Notes: generated from the sequence alone by a model not told the origin. Positions 24,744 to 32,996 are shown, counted from the stretch's first letter. The stretch is DNA of 64,000 bases from Isosphaeraceae bacterium EP7 (GCA_038400315.1 CP151667.1:2987174-3051173); one strand, 5' to 3'. Made by a program: numbers and translations.

Positions 24744-24795
24744 GGAAAAGGGGGACAGGCCCCGGCGCTTCGCTGCGGAGCCAGTCCCCTTTTCC
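24744..24795. repeat. REP-like palindrome in the operon gap
   Basis: The sequence from 24744 (GGAAAAGGGGGACAGGC) is nearly complementary to the end at 24780-24795 (GCCAGTCCCCTTTTCC), with one bulge and one mismatch around a 19-base centre rich in cggcgc. This looks like the dispersed palindromes with GGGGACAGGC and GCCAGTCCCC ends that I recall from several planctomycete genomes, sometimes tied to REP-associated (Y1) transposases. It sits in the 310-base gap between the HAD gene (ends 24942) and the deoxyhypusine-synthase-like gene (starts 24631). Only one copy is seen in this window. Confidence 0.6.
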
Positions 24796-24941
24796 TCAAC
24801 CGCACCGAGCTAGCCGGAACCGCTCTAAAAACCCCGAGAGTGGCCAGGAGCAAGGGCGAGTCCGGGCGATCCGGGTCACTGGCGAACCCGTCGATCTCAT
24901 GCGACACAACGGCTTCGCTCCGTGAGACAATCACTCACCCG

Positions 24942-25778
24942 TCAGCGACCCATGAGATGGTCGACGAGCGGGATGGCATCGCGGAAGTCTGGGATGACGG
25001 CGTCTGCTCCCACGCCGAGGAGGCGTTCTCGCTTCCAGGGGTCGACGTTTCCCGACCCGTTGTTGGCCTCGTCGCTGGCGACGGCGACGGCGAATCCGCC
25101 GACCTGCTTGGTGTTCTCGATCTCGACGTAGCCGTCGCCGAAGGCGAGGAGCTGACGGCCGGGGATGCCATGCTCGGCGAGGATCCGGTCGATGATGATC
25201 TTCTTGGAGAAGGTCTTGAAGTCGTCCTGGGCCCCGTAAATATGGGGGCCGAAGAACTCGGTGATGCCCAGGAGCTTGGCCTCGTCCTTGACGGCCTGCT
25301 CGTCGGTGCCGCTGGCAAGGTAGAGGGTCAGGCCCAGGCTGCGGAGGTGTTCGAGCAGCGGTCGGGCTCCGTGGACGAGGTAGGTCTCGGGGTCCACGGA
25401 CCCGGCGGCCATGCCGGAGGTGCGGGCGCCGATGTGGTCGCCCAGACGCCTCAGGTAATCATGCTTGTACCAGAGGGGCTCTTGCGGGCTCCCCCCGCGT
25501 TCCTTGATGCGGTCGGCCAGCTGCATCATCTGATAGATGGTCTGCTTGCCGTTGAGCCGCATGATGTCGTCGAGGACGAGGGCGCGGGCCTGCTCGATGC
25601 TCTCGCCGTCGATGCGGGGGAGGGCCTCGACGAACATGGGGACCATGACCTCGGGCCACCCCTGACGGATCAGAGAGAGGGTGCCGTCGAAGTCGAACAG
25701 GACGTGGCTGATCTCGGGGCGGGGCTCGGCCGGGGCGGGCAGCTCGACGCTGGCCCAGCGGGGTGAGTTGGCGCTCAT
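24942..25778 (-). CDS. HAD-superfamily phosphatase
   Basis: 278 residues. HAD motif I is FDFDGTLS (about residues 28-35), with motif II LYLASGTDE (serine/threonine), a conserved lysine further on (KTFSKKIIIDR) and motif IV FGDGYVEIE. A helical cap lies between motifs I and II, as in phosphoglycolate phosphatase and related enzymes. It probably removes a phosphate from a sugar phosphate. The start overlaps the stop of the SIS gene by 4 bases, so it is translationally coupled with it. By position it could fill the GmhB-like step of a heptose-type pathway, but GmhB itself is shorter and capless, so identity is not implied. Confidence 0.88.
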   Translation of the reverse strand: MSANSPRWASVELPAPAEPRPEISHVLFDFDGTLSLIRQGWPEVMVPMFVEALPRIDGESIEQARALVLDDIMRLNGKQTIYQMMQLADRIKERGGSPQEPLWYKHDYLRRLGDHIGARTSGMAAGSVDPETYLVHGARPLLEHLRSLGLTLYLASGTDEQAVKDEAKLLGITEFFGPHIYGAQDDFKTFSKKIIIDRILAEHGIPGRQLLAFGDGYVEIENTKQVGGFAVAVASDEANNGSGNVDPWKRERLLGVGADAVIPDFRDAIPLVDHLMGR

Positions 25779-26362
25779 GAACGGGCCCCTTCGGCGTGCG
25801 CCGCTTCCATGAAGGCGTAGGCGAGCATGTGGCAGACGGTCATCTGGGCGTCCTCGACGCGGCCATAATGGCCGTCGGGGATCACCAGGACGTGCTCGGC
25901 GACTTCCGCCAGGGCCCCGCGCTTCTCGCCCACCAGGGCGACGGTGGCCAGGCCGTTGTCGCGGGCCCAGCGCATCGCTTTGACCAGGTTGGGCGAGTTT
26001 CCGCTGACGCTCATGCAGAGGGCCAGGTCGCCCTTGTTGCCGTAATTCTGGAGCTGGCGGAGGAAGACGTCTTCATAGGCATAATCATTGCCCAGGGCGG
26101 TCATCCAGGCGGTGTTGTCGTTCAGCGAGAGGATGCGGAACCGCCGGTGGGTGACGTCTGACGCCCCCTTGCCCACGTCGGTGACGAAGTGCGACGCGTT
26201 GGCCGCGCTGCCGCCGTTGCCGAAGACGAAGACCTGCGTGTCGGCGTCGAGGGCCGCCTTGAGCAGGCCGACGATGTCCTCGACCTGGGAGAGGGGCAGG
26301 GCGGAGAGCAATTCCTGCTGGCGGTCGCGGTACGCCGTCAGCCAGCCACCGAGGTTCGACAT
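25775..26362 (-). CDS. SIS-domain sugar-phosphate isomerase, GmhA-like
   Basis: 195 residues. The SIS fold signature is clear: VFVFGNGGSAANASHFVTDV and then LCMSVSGNSPNLVKAM, as in phosphoheptose isomerase GmhA and similar enzymes. LGNDYAYEDVFLRQL also resembles the GmhA group. GmhA converts sedoheptulose 7-phosphate to heptose 7-phosphate. The product here may be that or a related sugar phosphate. It is the first gene of a four-gene operon (SIS, HAD, deoxyhypusine-synthase-like, PfkB), with 4-base overlaps at the first and last junctions. The next upstream gene, the SDR, is divergent. Confidence 0.85.
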   Translation of the reverse strand: MSNLGGWLTAYRDRQQELLSALPLSQVEDIVGLLKAALDADTQVFVFGNGGSAANASHFVTDVGKGASDVTHRRFRILSLNDNTAWMTALGNDYAYEDVFLRQLQNYGNKGDLALCMSVSGNSPNLVKAMRWARDNGLATVALVGEKRGALAEVAEHVLVIPDGHYGRVEDAQMTVCHMLAYAFMEAAHAEGARS

Positions 26363-26600
26363 GGGTCGATTCCGATCCGGGAGAGACGAAGACCTGGCCG
26401 ACGTCGGCCAGGGGGACGCCGATCGACGCTCGGGGGGTCCCGCGCCGCGGCGATCGGCCTAGAGTTTACCCGAAACGAGTCGCGGACGCGTGGGGCGACA
26501 AGTCGGGCCGATACTTACCGGAAGGTGCGTACTTCCCCCGCCGAAAGCCCGCCCTATGATAGCCCCGTCAAGCCAAGTTCACCGAATGGGAGCCGCTCCG

Positions 26601-27350
26601 ATGCCGAAGCTTGCCGGGAAAGTCGCGGTTGTCACGGGCGCATCCAAGGGGATCGGCGCCTCGATCGCCAAGCATCTGGCCGCAGAAGGTGCCTCGGTGG
26701 TTGTGAACTACTCCTCCAGCAAGGAGGGGGCGGACCGGGTCGTCGCCGTGATCGAGAAGGCCGGCGGGAAGGCGATCGCCGTGGGGGCCAACGTCTCCAA
26801 GAAGGCGGAGATCGACGCGCTCTTCGCGGCGACGACCAAGGCCTATGGGCGGCTTGACGTGCTGGTGAACAATGCCGGCATCTTCGAGTTCTCGCCGCTG
26901 GAGACGATCACCGAGGAGCACTTCCACAAGCAGTTCAACCTGAACGTGCTGGGGCTGGTCCTGGTCACGCAGAAGGCCGCCGAACTATTCGGCCCCGAGG
27001 GGGGGAGCGTCATCAACATCAGCTCGGTCGTCGGGACGTCGCCGAGGCCGGGCGTGTCGATCTACAGCGCGACGAAGGGCGCGGTCGACGCGATTACCAA
27101 GTCGCTCTCGAAGGAGCTTGGCGCGAAGAAGATCCGCGTGAACTCGCTCAGCCCGGGGATGGTCGAGACGGAAGGGGTCCACGCGGCCGGCTTCCTGGGG
27201 ACGGACTTCCACACGCAGGCGATCGAGCAGACCCCGCTCGGCCGGATCGGCCAGCCGGAGGATATCGGCAAGGTCGCCGTGTTCCTGGCCTCCGACGACT
27301 CGGGCTGGGTCACGGGCGTGACTCTGACGGCCAGCGGCGGGTCGGACTGA
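26601..27350 (+). CDS. SDR-family oxidoreductase (FabG/glucose-dehydrogenase-like)
   Basis: 249 residues, the usual SDR length. The cofactor motif TGASKGIG (near residue 13), NNAG and the catalytic YSATKGAVDAI (tyrosine and lysine; serine upstream in INISSVVG) are all present, so it should be an active NAD(P)-dependent classical SDR. Similar proteins are labelled 3-oxoacyl-ACP reductase or glucose 1-dehydrogenase; the exact substrate is not known. The start is 26601, with GGGAG about nine bases upstream; an alternative at 26586 would add five residues. It is divergent from the sugar-phosphate operon and convergent with the transsulfuration operon. Confidence 0.92.
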   Translation: MPKLAGKVAVVTGASKGIGASIAKHLAAEGASVVVNYSSSKEGADRVVAVIEKAGGKAIAVGANVSKKAEIDALFAATTKAYGRLDVLVNNAGIFEFSPLETITEEHFHKQFNLNVLGLVLVTQKAAELFGPEGGSVINISSVVGTSPRPGVSIYSATKGAVDAITKSLSKELGAKKIRVNSLSPGMVETEGVHAAGFLGTDFHTQAIEQTPLGRIGQPEDIGKVAVFLASDDSGWVTGVTLTASGGSD

Positions 27351-27374
27351 GCATTCCGACGTCCCTCGGGGGCT

Positions 27375-28529
27375 TCAGGACAGGCCCCGTTCCAGGTCGG
27401 CGCGAAGGTCGTTGACGTCCTCGACGCCGACGCTGAGGCGGACCAGGCCGTCGTCGACGCCCCTGGCGGCGCGGATCTCGGCCGGGATGCTGGCATGGGT
27501 CATCGTCGCCGGGTGGCCGATGAGGGATTCGACGCCGCCGAGGCTCTCGGCCAGGCTGAAGAGCTTGGTCGAAGCGAGCAGATGCTTCGCGGCCTCGGCG
27601 CCGCCGTGGAGGCGGAGGCTGATCATGCCACCGAAGTCGCTCATCTGGCGGCGCGCGACGGCGTGGTTGGGGTGGTCGGGAAGGCCTGGATAATAGACGC
27701 GGGCGACCTTGGGGTGCTTCGAGAGCCAGTCCGCCAGCGACCGGGCGTTGGCGCAGTGCCTCTCCATGCGGAGGGCCAGGGTCTTGATCCCGCGCAGGGT
27801 CAGCCAGGCGTCGAAGGGGCCGGGGACCGCGCCTGCGGCGTTCTGATAGAAGGCGATCGGCTCGAGCAGGTCAATCGGGCCGATGACCGCGCCGCCGATG
27901 ACGTCGGAGTGGCCGCCCAGATACTTCGTCGTGCTGTGGACGACGAGGTCGGCGCCGTGCTCCAGGGGACGCTGGAGGTAGGGCGACGCGAACGTATTGT
28001 CGACCGCCAGGAGGGCGCCCCGGCCGTGGGCAAGCTCGGCGAGCGCGGCGATGTCAAGGACCTGGAGCAGGGGGTTGGTGGGCGTCTCGATCCAGACGAG
28101 CTTCGTCTTCGGGCCGATGATCTGGCCGAAGCCTTCCGGGCTGGCATCCTCGGTGTAGCGAGGGATGAGCCCCCAGGGGCGGAAGACTCGCTCCAGCAGG
28201 CGAAAGGTGCCGCCGTACAGGTCGGCGGCGGCGGCGATCTCGTCGCCGGGCCTCAAGGTCGAGAGGACGGCCGTGGTCGCGGCCAGCCCCGAGGCGAAGG
28301 TGAGCCCCCGCGCGCCCCCTTCCAGGGAGGCCAGGCAGGTTTCCAGGGCGGTGCGGGTCGGGTTGCCGCTGCGCGAGTAGTCGTAACCCTTGTGCTGCCC
28401 AGGGGCGTCCTGGGTATAGGTGGACGTCGCGTAGATGGGCACGATCGTCGCGCCGGTGGTGGGGTCGGGCCCCTGGCCGGCGTGGATGGCGCGCGTCGAG
28501 AAGCCGGCCTCGCTGAGATCATCGCCCAT
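27375..28529 (-). CDS. metB: PLP-dependent transsulfuration enzyme (cystathionine gamma-synthase/lyase)
   Basis: 384 residues, the typical length. Signatures: FSTRAIHAGQGPDPTTGA at the N-terminus, YDYSRSGNPTRTALE, and the cofactor lysine in HSTTKYLGGHSDVIGGAV. This is the Cys/Met metabolism PLP family. Sequence alone does not separate gamma-synthase (metB) from gamma-lyase (cystathionase). The gene lies 32 bases downstream of the cystathionine beta-synthase gene, so a reverse-transsulfuration role (homocysteine to cysteine through cystathionine) is a good inference, and gamma-lyase activity may be the main one. The start at 28529 removes a long spurious N-terminal extension. The gene ends convergent to the SDR. 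Confidence 0.9.
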   Translation of the reverse strand: MGDDLSEAGFSTRAIHAGQGPDPTTGATIVPIYATSTYTQDAPGQHKGYDYSRSGNPTRTALETCLASLEGGARGLTFASGLAATTAVLSTLRPGDEIAAAADLYGGTFRLLERVFRPWGLIPRYTEDASPEGFGQIIGPKTKLVWIETPTNPLLQVLDIAALAELAHGRGALLAVDNTFASPYLQRPLEHGADLVVHSTTKYLGGHSDVIGGAVIGPIDLLEPIAFYQNAAGAVPGPFDAWLTLRGIKTLALRMERHCANARSLADWLSKHPKVARVYYPGLPDHPNHAVARRQMSDFGGMISLRLHGGAEAAKHLLASTKLFSLAESLGGVESLIGHPATMTHASIPAEIRAARGVDDGLVRLSVGVEDVNDLRADLERGLS

Positions 28530-28561
28530 GACTGAATCAACTCCAGGGGCGTCGCGCGGCG

Positions 28562-29983
28562 TCAGGCCTCGCGACGTCGGTTCCAGTACTGGATCAGGTC
28601 GATCCGGGTGACGATGTCGACGACCGACTCGCCGGCGATGGCCAGGACGCCCGAGTTGCCCGCGAGCAGCAGGCGGTAGGCCTCGTCGAGCTGGACGTTG
28701 ACGTCGACCATGGGCAGGGGCCTGGCCATCACGTCGCCCACCCGCACGCTCGGGAGGTCGGAATGGTCGTGCAGCAGTCGGGCCAGGGTCACTTCCTGGA
28801 TGCTGCCCACCGACTTGCCGTCTCGCATGACGGGAAGCTGCGAGATCCCGCGCTCCTGCATCAGCTCGGCGGCGCGCCCGGCGGTCGCGTCGTCGGCCAC
28901 GATGACGAGATCCCTGGGGCCCCTGGAACGCAGCAGGTCGCCGACGGTCTCGGCGACCGGGCCGGCCTCGTCGAGCTTGTTCTCGGCGAGCCAGGCGTCG
29001 TCGAAGAACTTGCTCAGGTAATTGCGCCCGGTGTCCGGGCAGAGCACCACCACCACGTCGTCGGCCGTCAGCCGCCTGGCGTACCTTAGGGCGGCGCCGA
29101 CAGCGGTGCCGGATGATCCGCCGACGAGCAGGCCCTCCTGGCGGGCCATCGCCCGGGCGGTGCGGAAGCTCTCGGCGTCGCCGACGCGGACCCACTCGTC
29201 GACGACCTGGCCGTTGAGGGTCTTGGGGACGAAGTCTTCGCCGATCCCCTCGACCTTCCAGGGCTTGGGGACGTCGCCCGAGAGGATCGACCCTTCGGGG
29301 TCGGCGCCGATGACCTTGACGTCGGGGTTGCGTTCCTTGAGGTAGCGGCCGACTCCCGAGATCGTCCCCCCTGTGCCGGCCCCCGAGACGAAGACGGTGA
29401 CGGCGCCGCCGGTCTGCTCCCAGATCTCAGGGCCGGTGGTCCGGTAATGGACCTCGGGGTTGGCCAGGTTGGTGAACTGGTTGGGCCGCCAGGCGCCCGG
29501 GATCTCGCGGGCGAGGCGGTCGGCCACGCCGTTGTAGCTCTCGGGGGCGTCCGGCGGGACCGACGTGGGGGTGATGACGATCTCGGCGCCATAGGCCTTC
29601 AGCAGGCGTACCTTCTCGCCGCTCATCTTGTCGGGCAGGACGAAGATGCAGCGGTAGCCGCGGACGGCGGCGGCCAGGGCCAGGCCCACGCCGGTGTTGC
29701 CCGCGGTGGCCTCGATGATCGTGCCGCCGGGCTTCAGCCAGCCGTGGCGCTCGGCCTCGTCGACCATGGCCACGCCCACGCGGTCCTTGATGCTGCCGCC
29801 GGGGTTGACGCTCTCAAGCTTGACCAGCACGCGGGCGGGCACCCCCTCGGCCAGGCACCTGAGCGGGATGAGCGGCGTGCGGCCGATGGCCTCCAGGATG
29901 GTCGGGGTGACGCCCGGGAGCGTCCTGCGGAGGGGCTCGGGCACGTGAGCCTGGCCCGGTCGATTCGCAGTGCTGCTTTCCAT
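28562..29983 (-). CDS. Cystathionine beta-synthase with C-terminal CBS-domain pair
   Basis: 473 residues. The catalytic PLP domain (residues about 25-330) has the cofactor lysine in NPGGSIKDRV and the substrate loop EATAGNTGVGLA, like cysteine synthase and CBS enzymes. A Bateman module of two CBS motifs fills the C-terminus (about 350-470, with VIVADDATAGRAAELMQ and VDVNVQLDEAYRLLLAGN). This architecture matches bacterial cystathionine beta-synthase, where the CBS pair may bind adenosyl ligands. No heme-binding N-terminus is seen. A strong ribosome site (GGAGGCAGGG) precedes the start. It is first in an operon with the gamma-synthase/lyase gene. Confidence 0.9.
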   Translation of the reverse strand: MESSTANRPGQAHVPEPLRRTLPGVTPTILEAIGRTPLIPLRCLAEGVPARVLVKLESVNPGGSIKDRVGVAMVDEAERHGWLKPGGTIIEATAGNTGVGLALAAAVRGYRCIFVLPDKMSGEKVRLLKAYGAEIVITPTSVPPDAPESYNGVADRLAREIPGAWRPNQFTNLANPEVHYRTTGPEIWEQTGGAVTVFVSGAGTGGTISGVGRYLKERNPDVKVIGADPEGSILSGDVPKPWKVEGIGEDFVPKTLNGQVVDEWVRVGDAESFRTARAMARQEGLLVGGSSGTAVGAALRYARRLTADDVVVVLCPDTGRNYLSKFFDDAWLAENKLDEAGPVAETVGDLLRSRGPRDLVIVADDATAGRAAELMQERGISQLPVMRDGKSVGSIQEVTLARLLHDHSDLPSVRVGDVMARPLPMVDVNVQLDEAYRLLLAGNSGVLAIAGESVVDIVTRIDLIQYWNRRREA

Positions 29984-30465
29984 CCCTGCCTCCTCGCGTG
30001 CCTCCCGGCGACCGGCCTGGAGACCCGCACCGAGATTGACTCGATGGAAACATCCTTCATCCCCGAGAACTATCGGCTTTCCCCGCCGCGGTCAAGGCGT
30101 CACGCCCGCCGCCCTGAAATTGGGCCCTGCAACTCGCCCAGGGATCCCAGCCGGCTCATCTCCCGACTTCTCGGGCACGGCCGCCTCTCGTTGGGCGAAG
30201 AAATCGGCCTCTTTTCCCGCCGAATTGACAGCACCCCAAACATGACCCAAGCTTCTCTCGTCGCAACCAACCGCCGAGGCGAAGGGCCGAGACGGGCTGG
30301 GACGCGACGATGGCCGGCGGCGGGCGATGCAGCCCGTGTGCCCGCTCCGCGAGTCGGGTCGCGGATCATTCAACCCGGCAAATCCACGTTCAGACGGATA
30401 CGGAAATGGGACTGACGGGCTTGAACCCGGCGGCCGAAATCCGCCCACAACCAGGAGCGACCGCG
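29984..30465. other. Non-coding region upstream of pilin genes
   Basis: 482 bases between the divergent transsulfuration operon and the first pilin gene. It must contain both promoters, but no clear -35/-10 or sigma-54 pattern could be picked out by eye. The last 35 bases (GGCCGAAATCCGCCC, then CCAGGAGCGACC) reappear in front of the third pilin and in part before the second. Confidence 0.4.
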
Positions 30466-30642
30466 ATGAGCAAGTTCTTCAAGCGACTGATGACCGAACA
30501 AGACGGCGCCACCATGGTCGAGTACGCCCTGATGATCGCACTCATCGGCGCCGCGGCCGTCGCGGCCATCACCACGCTCTCCACCGCCATCAGCGGCAAG
30601 TTCACCTCGGTCGGCACCGCGGTCACCTCCGCCGGCAGCTGA
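30466..30642 (+). CDS. flp: Flp-type pilin, copy 1
   Basis: 58 residues. The pattern is that of class IVb Flp pilins: short basic leader (MSKFFKRLMTEQDG) ending in glycine, then ATMVEYALMIALIGAAAV with glutamate at +5 and tyrosine at +6 of the mature chain, followed by a hydrophobic helix. The prepilin peptidase encoded downstream should cut after glycine 14. A GGAG ribosome site lies upstream. It is the first of three tandem pilin genes and is nearly identical in DNA to copy 2 (four differences in 177 bases). It is probably the most highly expressed component of the Tad pilus. Confidence 0.93.
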   Translation: MSKFFKRLMTEQDGATMVEYALMIALIGAAAVAAITTLSTAISGKFTSVGTAVTSAGS

Positions 30643-30658
30643 GCCTCGCGTCGGCGGA

Positions 30659-30699
30659 AGGCCCGATCGACGGGCCTGATCCGCCGGGCTTCGGCGGAT
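30659..30699 (+). terminator. Tandem hairpins after pilin copy 1
   Basis: AGGCCCG (30659-30665) pairs with CGGGCCT (30671-30677), and ATCCGCC (30679-30685) with GGCGGAT (30693-30699). No T-run follows. Related hairpin sequences follow copies 2 and 3, so the 3' region was duplicated with the genes. They may act as partial terminators or as mRNA-stabilising structures. Confidence 0.45.
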
Positions 30700-30788
30700 G
30701 ACACCTCGCCATAAAAACCCAATGATCAACGCGTATCTCAATTAGCGCCCGTTGCGACCATTTCCGCCAGGATCCAGGAGCGACCGCG

Positions 30789-30965
30789 ATGAGCAAGTTC
30801 TTCAAGCGACTGATGACCGAACAAGACGGCGCCACCATGGTCGAGTACGCCCTGATGATCGCACTCATCGGCGCCGCGGCCGTCGCGGCCATCACCACGC
30901 TCTCCACCGCCATCAGCGGCAAGTTCACCGACGTGGGCACCGCGGTCACCTCCGCCGGCAGCTGA
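30789..30965 (+). CDS. flp: Flp-type pilin, copy 2
   Basis: 58 residues, identical to copy 1 except for a change from FTSVG to FTDVG. All pilin features (leader glycine 14, glutamate at +5, hydrophobic helix) are the same, and the same GAGCGACCGCG sequence precedes the ATG. The near-identity at DNA level over the whole gene indicates a recent tandem duplication or ongoing gene conversion. It lies between copies 1 and 3 with about 150 bases on each side. Confidence 0.92.
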   Translation: MSKFFKRLMTEQDGATMVEYALMIALIGAAAVAAITTLSTAISGKFTDVGTAVTSAGS

Positions 30966-31114
30966 GGCTCGCGGAGCCGGCAATCCCGGTTGTCGGGCCT
31001 GTTCCGCCGAGCGAGACGGATGACGCAACTCGAACTCTGGATCGATGTGTGCGTCGATCAACCCCCGTGAAGCTCCCCGTGGCCGAAATCCGCCCGCAAC
31101 CAGGACCGACAACG

Positions 31115-31306
31115 ATGAGCATGTTTTTCAGGCGACTGATGACCGAACAAGACGGCGCCACCATGGTCGAGTACGCCCTGATGATCGCACTCATCGGCGC
31201 CGCGGCCGTCGCGGCCATCAGGATTCTCTCCACGTCCATCAGCGGCCAGTACACCGATGTGGGCTCGTCCGTGAATTTCGCCGGGTCGGCCTCCGTCATC
31301 GACTGA
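31115..31306 (+). CDS. flp: Flp-type pilin, copy 3 (divergent C-terminus)
   Basis: 63 residues. The central block (LMTEQDGATMVEYALMIALI) is identical to copies 1 and 2, down to an about 85-base stretch of identical DNA, but the C-terminus differs (RILSTSISGQYTDVG, then SVNFAGSASVID). The leader starts MSMFFRR. Such a variant may be a minor pilin that caps or modifies the filament, or a second adhesive subunit; this is inference. The upstream 25 bases resemble those of copy 1. Confidence 0.9.
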   Translation: MSMFFRRLMTEQDGATMVEYALMIALIGAAAVAAIRILSTSISGQYTDVGSSVNFAGSASVID

Positions 31307-31321
31307 TCGACCCGGCCAGGA

Positions 31322-31374
31322 CAGGCCCGCACGCCGGGCCTGCGCCGCGAGGCATCGGCCTTGCGGCCTTTTTT
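31322..31374 (+). terminator. Hairpin and T-run after the third pilin gene
   Basis: A perfect 8-base-pair hairpin CAGGCCCG (31322-31329) with CGGGCCTG (31335-31342) is followed by a small GGCC-TTGC-GGCC hairpin and six Ts (31369-31374). It lies 18 bases before the prepilin peptidase gene, where partial termination would let pilins be made in large excess over the assembly machinery. Confidence 0.55.
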
Positions 31375-31391
31375 CATGAGGGACCGGAGCA

Positions 31392-32009
31392 ATGCCCGGA
31401 CCGGAACAACTCCCGCTCGTCGTCGCCGCAGCCATCACCCTGGTGGCCGCGGCGACCGACTTGCGCCAATTCAAGGTCTACAACTGGCTCACCTTCCCGG
31501 CCTTGCTGGGCGGCCTGCTCGCCTCGACCTGGTTCGGCGGGCTGGCCGGGCTGGGCCAGAGCATGGCGGGCGCGACGGTCGGATTCTGCGCGCTCGTCGT
31601 GTTCTTCGCCGCGGGGGGCGTCGGCGCGGGGGATGTCAAGCTGCTGACGGCCCTGGGCGCCTGGCTGGGTCCCCGGCTCACGCTCGAAGTCTGCCTCGCC
31701 TCGGCGCTGGCCGCGGGGCTCTACGCGCTCGTCCTGGTGGTGCGAAGGGGGGGGACCATGATGGCTTTCATCGAGATCTGCGAGCTGGGGCGCGGGATGC
31801 TCAGGCCCGGGGAGTGGGCCCGGCCCGCGGCTTCGATCGAGGCCGAGACCAGCCGCGATGATCGCCGGCACAGGCTCGTCCCGTTCGCGGCCATGACCTG
31901 CGTCGGCTTCTTCGCCGCGCTGGCCTGGCACCGGGCCGAGCTGGACGGGGTCCGGCCGACCGCCGCGATGCAGGGCCCCTCGGTCGCCTCGACGGGAGGC
32001 CCGCGATGA
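31392..32009 (+). CDS. cpaA: Prepilin peptidase of the A24 family (CpaA/TadV)
   Basis: 205 residues with about six membrane helices. The two aspartates of the aspartic protease are visible in TLVAAATDLRQFKVYN and in the GxGD motif GVGAGDVKLLTALG, as in TadV/CpaA. It should remove the leader of the three Flp pilins and the TadE-like proteins. The C-terminal third is longer than in minimal A24 enzymes and includes an extra helix. It starts the assembly block of the Tad locus, and its stop overlaps the start of cpaB by 4 bases, so translation is coupled. Confidence 0.9.
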   Translation: MPGPEQLPLVVAAAITLVAAATDLRQFKVYNWLTFPALLGGLLASTWFGGLAGLGQSMAGATVGFCALVVFFAAGGVGAGDVKLLTALGAWLGPRLTLEVCLASALAAGLYALVLVVRRGGTMMAFIEICELGRGMLRPGEWARPAASIEAETSRDDRRHRLVPFAAMTCVGFFAALAWHRAELDGVRPTAAMQGPSVASTGGPR

Positions 32010-32932
32010 GCCCGCGAACAATCCTCGTGGTGGTGCTGGCGCTGGCCTGCGGCCTCTGCGCCGCGGCGGGCATCCAGCTCATGAGGTCGGGCGAGCCCGG
32101 CGGGAAGGTCGAGACGTTCCCGGTCCTTTACGCCGCCGCGGACATCCAGCGGGGCGAGACGATCAAGAAGGCGTCGCTGTCCGTCCGCAGGGTCCCCAAG
32201 GAGCAAGTCCCCGAGGGGTGCCTGACGAAGGAGGCCGACGCCGTCGAGCGCGTGGCCCATTTCCCGATGCTCAAGGGGGACGTCCTGAGCGACCTGAAGC
32301 TGGCCCCCAAGGGCTCGGGCTCGGGGATGGCCGCCCTGATCCGGCCGGGGATGCGTGCCTTCACGATCCAGACGGCCAGCCTATCGTCGTCGATGGCCGG
32401 GTTCTTGCTGCCCGGCAACAAGGTGGACGTGCTCCTGACCGTCGCCAGCCAGGGGGCCGCCGACGACCCGTCGGGCGGCGGTTCGGCGACCACGATCCTC
32501 CAGAATATCGAGATCCTCGCGGTCCACACGAGCGTGGATGCGCCCTCGGCCAACAAGATGGACCCCGACCAGGCCCGGTCGGTCACGCTGCTGGTCACGC
32601 CCAAGCAGGCCGCCCGCCTGGACCTGGGGCAGAACAAGGGGACGCTGCACCTGACGATGCGGAACCCGCTGGACGAGGGGATGGTCGACGAGCCGCCGGC
32701 GACCTCGACCGACCTGCCTCTGCACAGGCCGGCCCCGCCTCCGCCCGTGGAGGTGGCCGCCGCGCCGATCCCGGCACCGCCACCACCGCCGCCGCCCGAG
32801 CCGGTCCACAGAGACTGGGTGATGACCACGAGAACGCTGCGCGGGACGAGTGTCGGCCAGGACCGGGTCACCGTCCGGACGCCCCTCACGCCTCGGCGGT
32901 CGCGCACCCAGGTCGCCTCGGATTCCCCCTGA
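32006..32932 (+). CDS. cpaB: Flp pilus assembly protein CpaB/RcpC
   Basis: 308 residues. An N-terminal membrane anchor (TILVVVLALACGLCAAAG) is followed by an SAF-type domain (YAAADIQRGETIKKASLS) and the conserved central beta domain (RAFTIQTASLSSSMAGFLLP, then GNKVDVLLTV) typical of CpaB/RcpC. It works in the periplasm near the secretin. The C-terminal part contains a proline-rich linker (PAPPPPVEVAAAP) and a basic tail that differ from alphaproteobacterial CpaB. It overlaps cpaA by 4 bases and precedes the CpaE gene by 64 bases. Confidence 0.9.
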   Translation: MSPRTILVVVLALACGLCAAAGIQLMRSGEPGGKVETFPVLYAAADIQRGETIKKASLSVRRVPKEQVPEGCLTKEADAVERVAHFPMLKGDVLSDLKLAPKGSGSGMAALIRPGMRAFTIQTASLSSSMAGFLLPGNKVDVLLTVASQGAADDPSGGGSATTILQNIEILAVHTSVDAPSANKMDPDQARSVTLLVTPKQAARLDLGQNKGTLHLTMRNPLDEGMVDEPPATSTDLPLHRPAPPPPVEVAAAPIPAPPPPPPPEPVHRDWVMTTRTLRGTSVGQDRVTVRTPLTPRRSRTQVASDSP

Positions 32933-32996
32933 TTCTCGACCGCGAGACGCCTCACCGAACCGCCCCGAGGCCGGACCCCAAGGACCAGGCTGCACG

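Noticed and set aside
30300-30360. Possible sigma-54 promoter (TGGC ... TGCA) upstream of the pilins
   Set aside because: The spacing between the GG and GC elements is 15 bases instead of 10.
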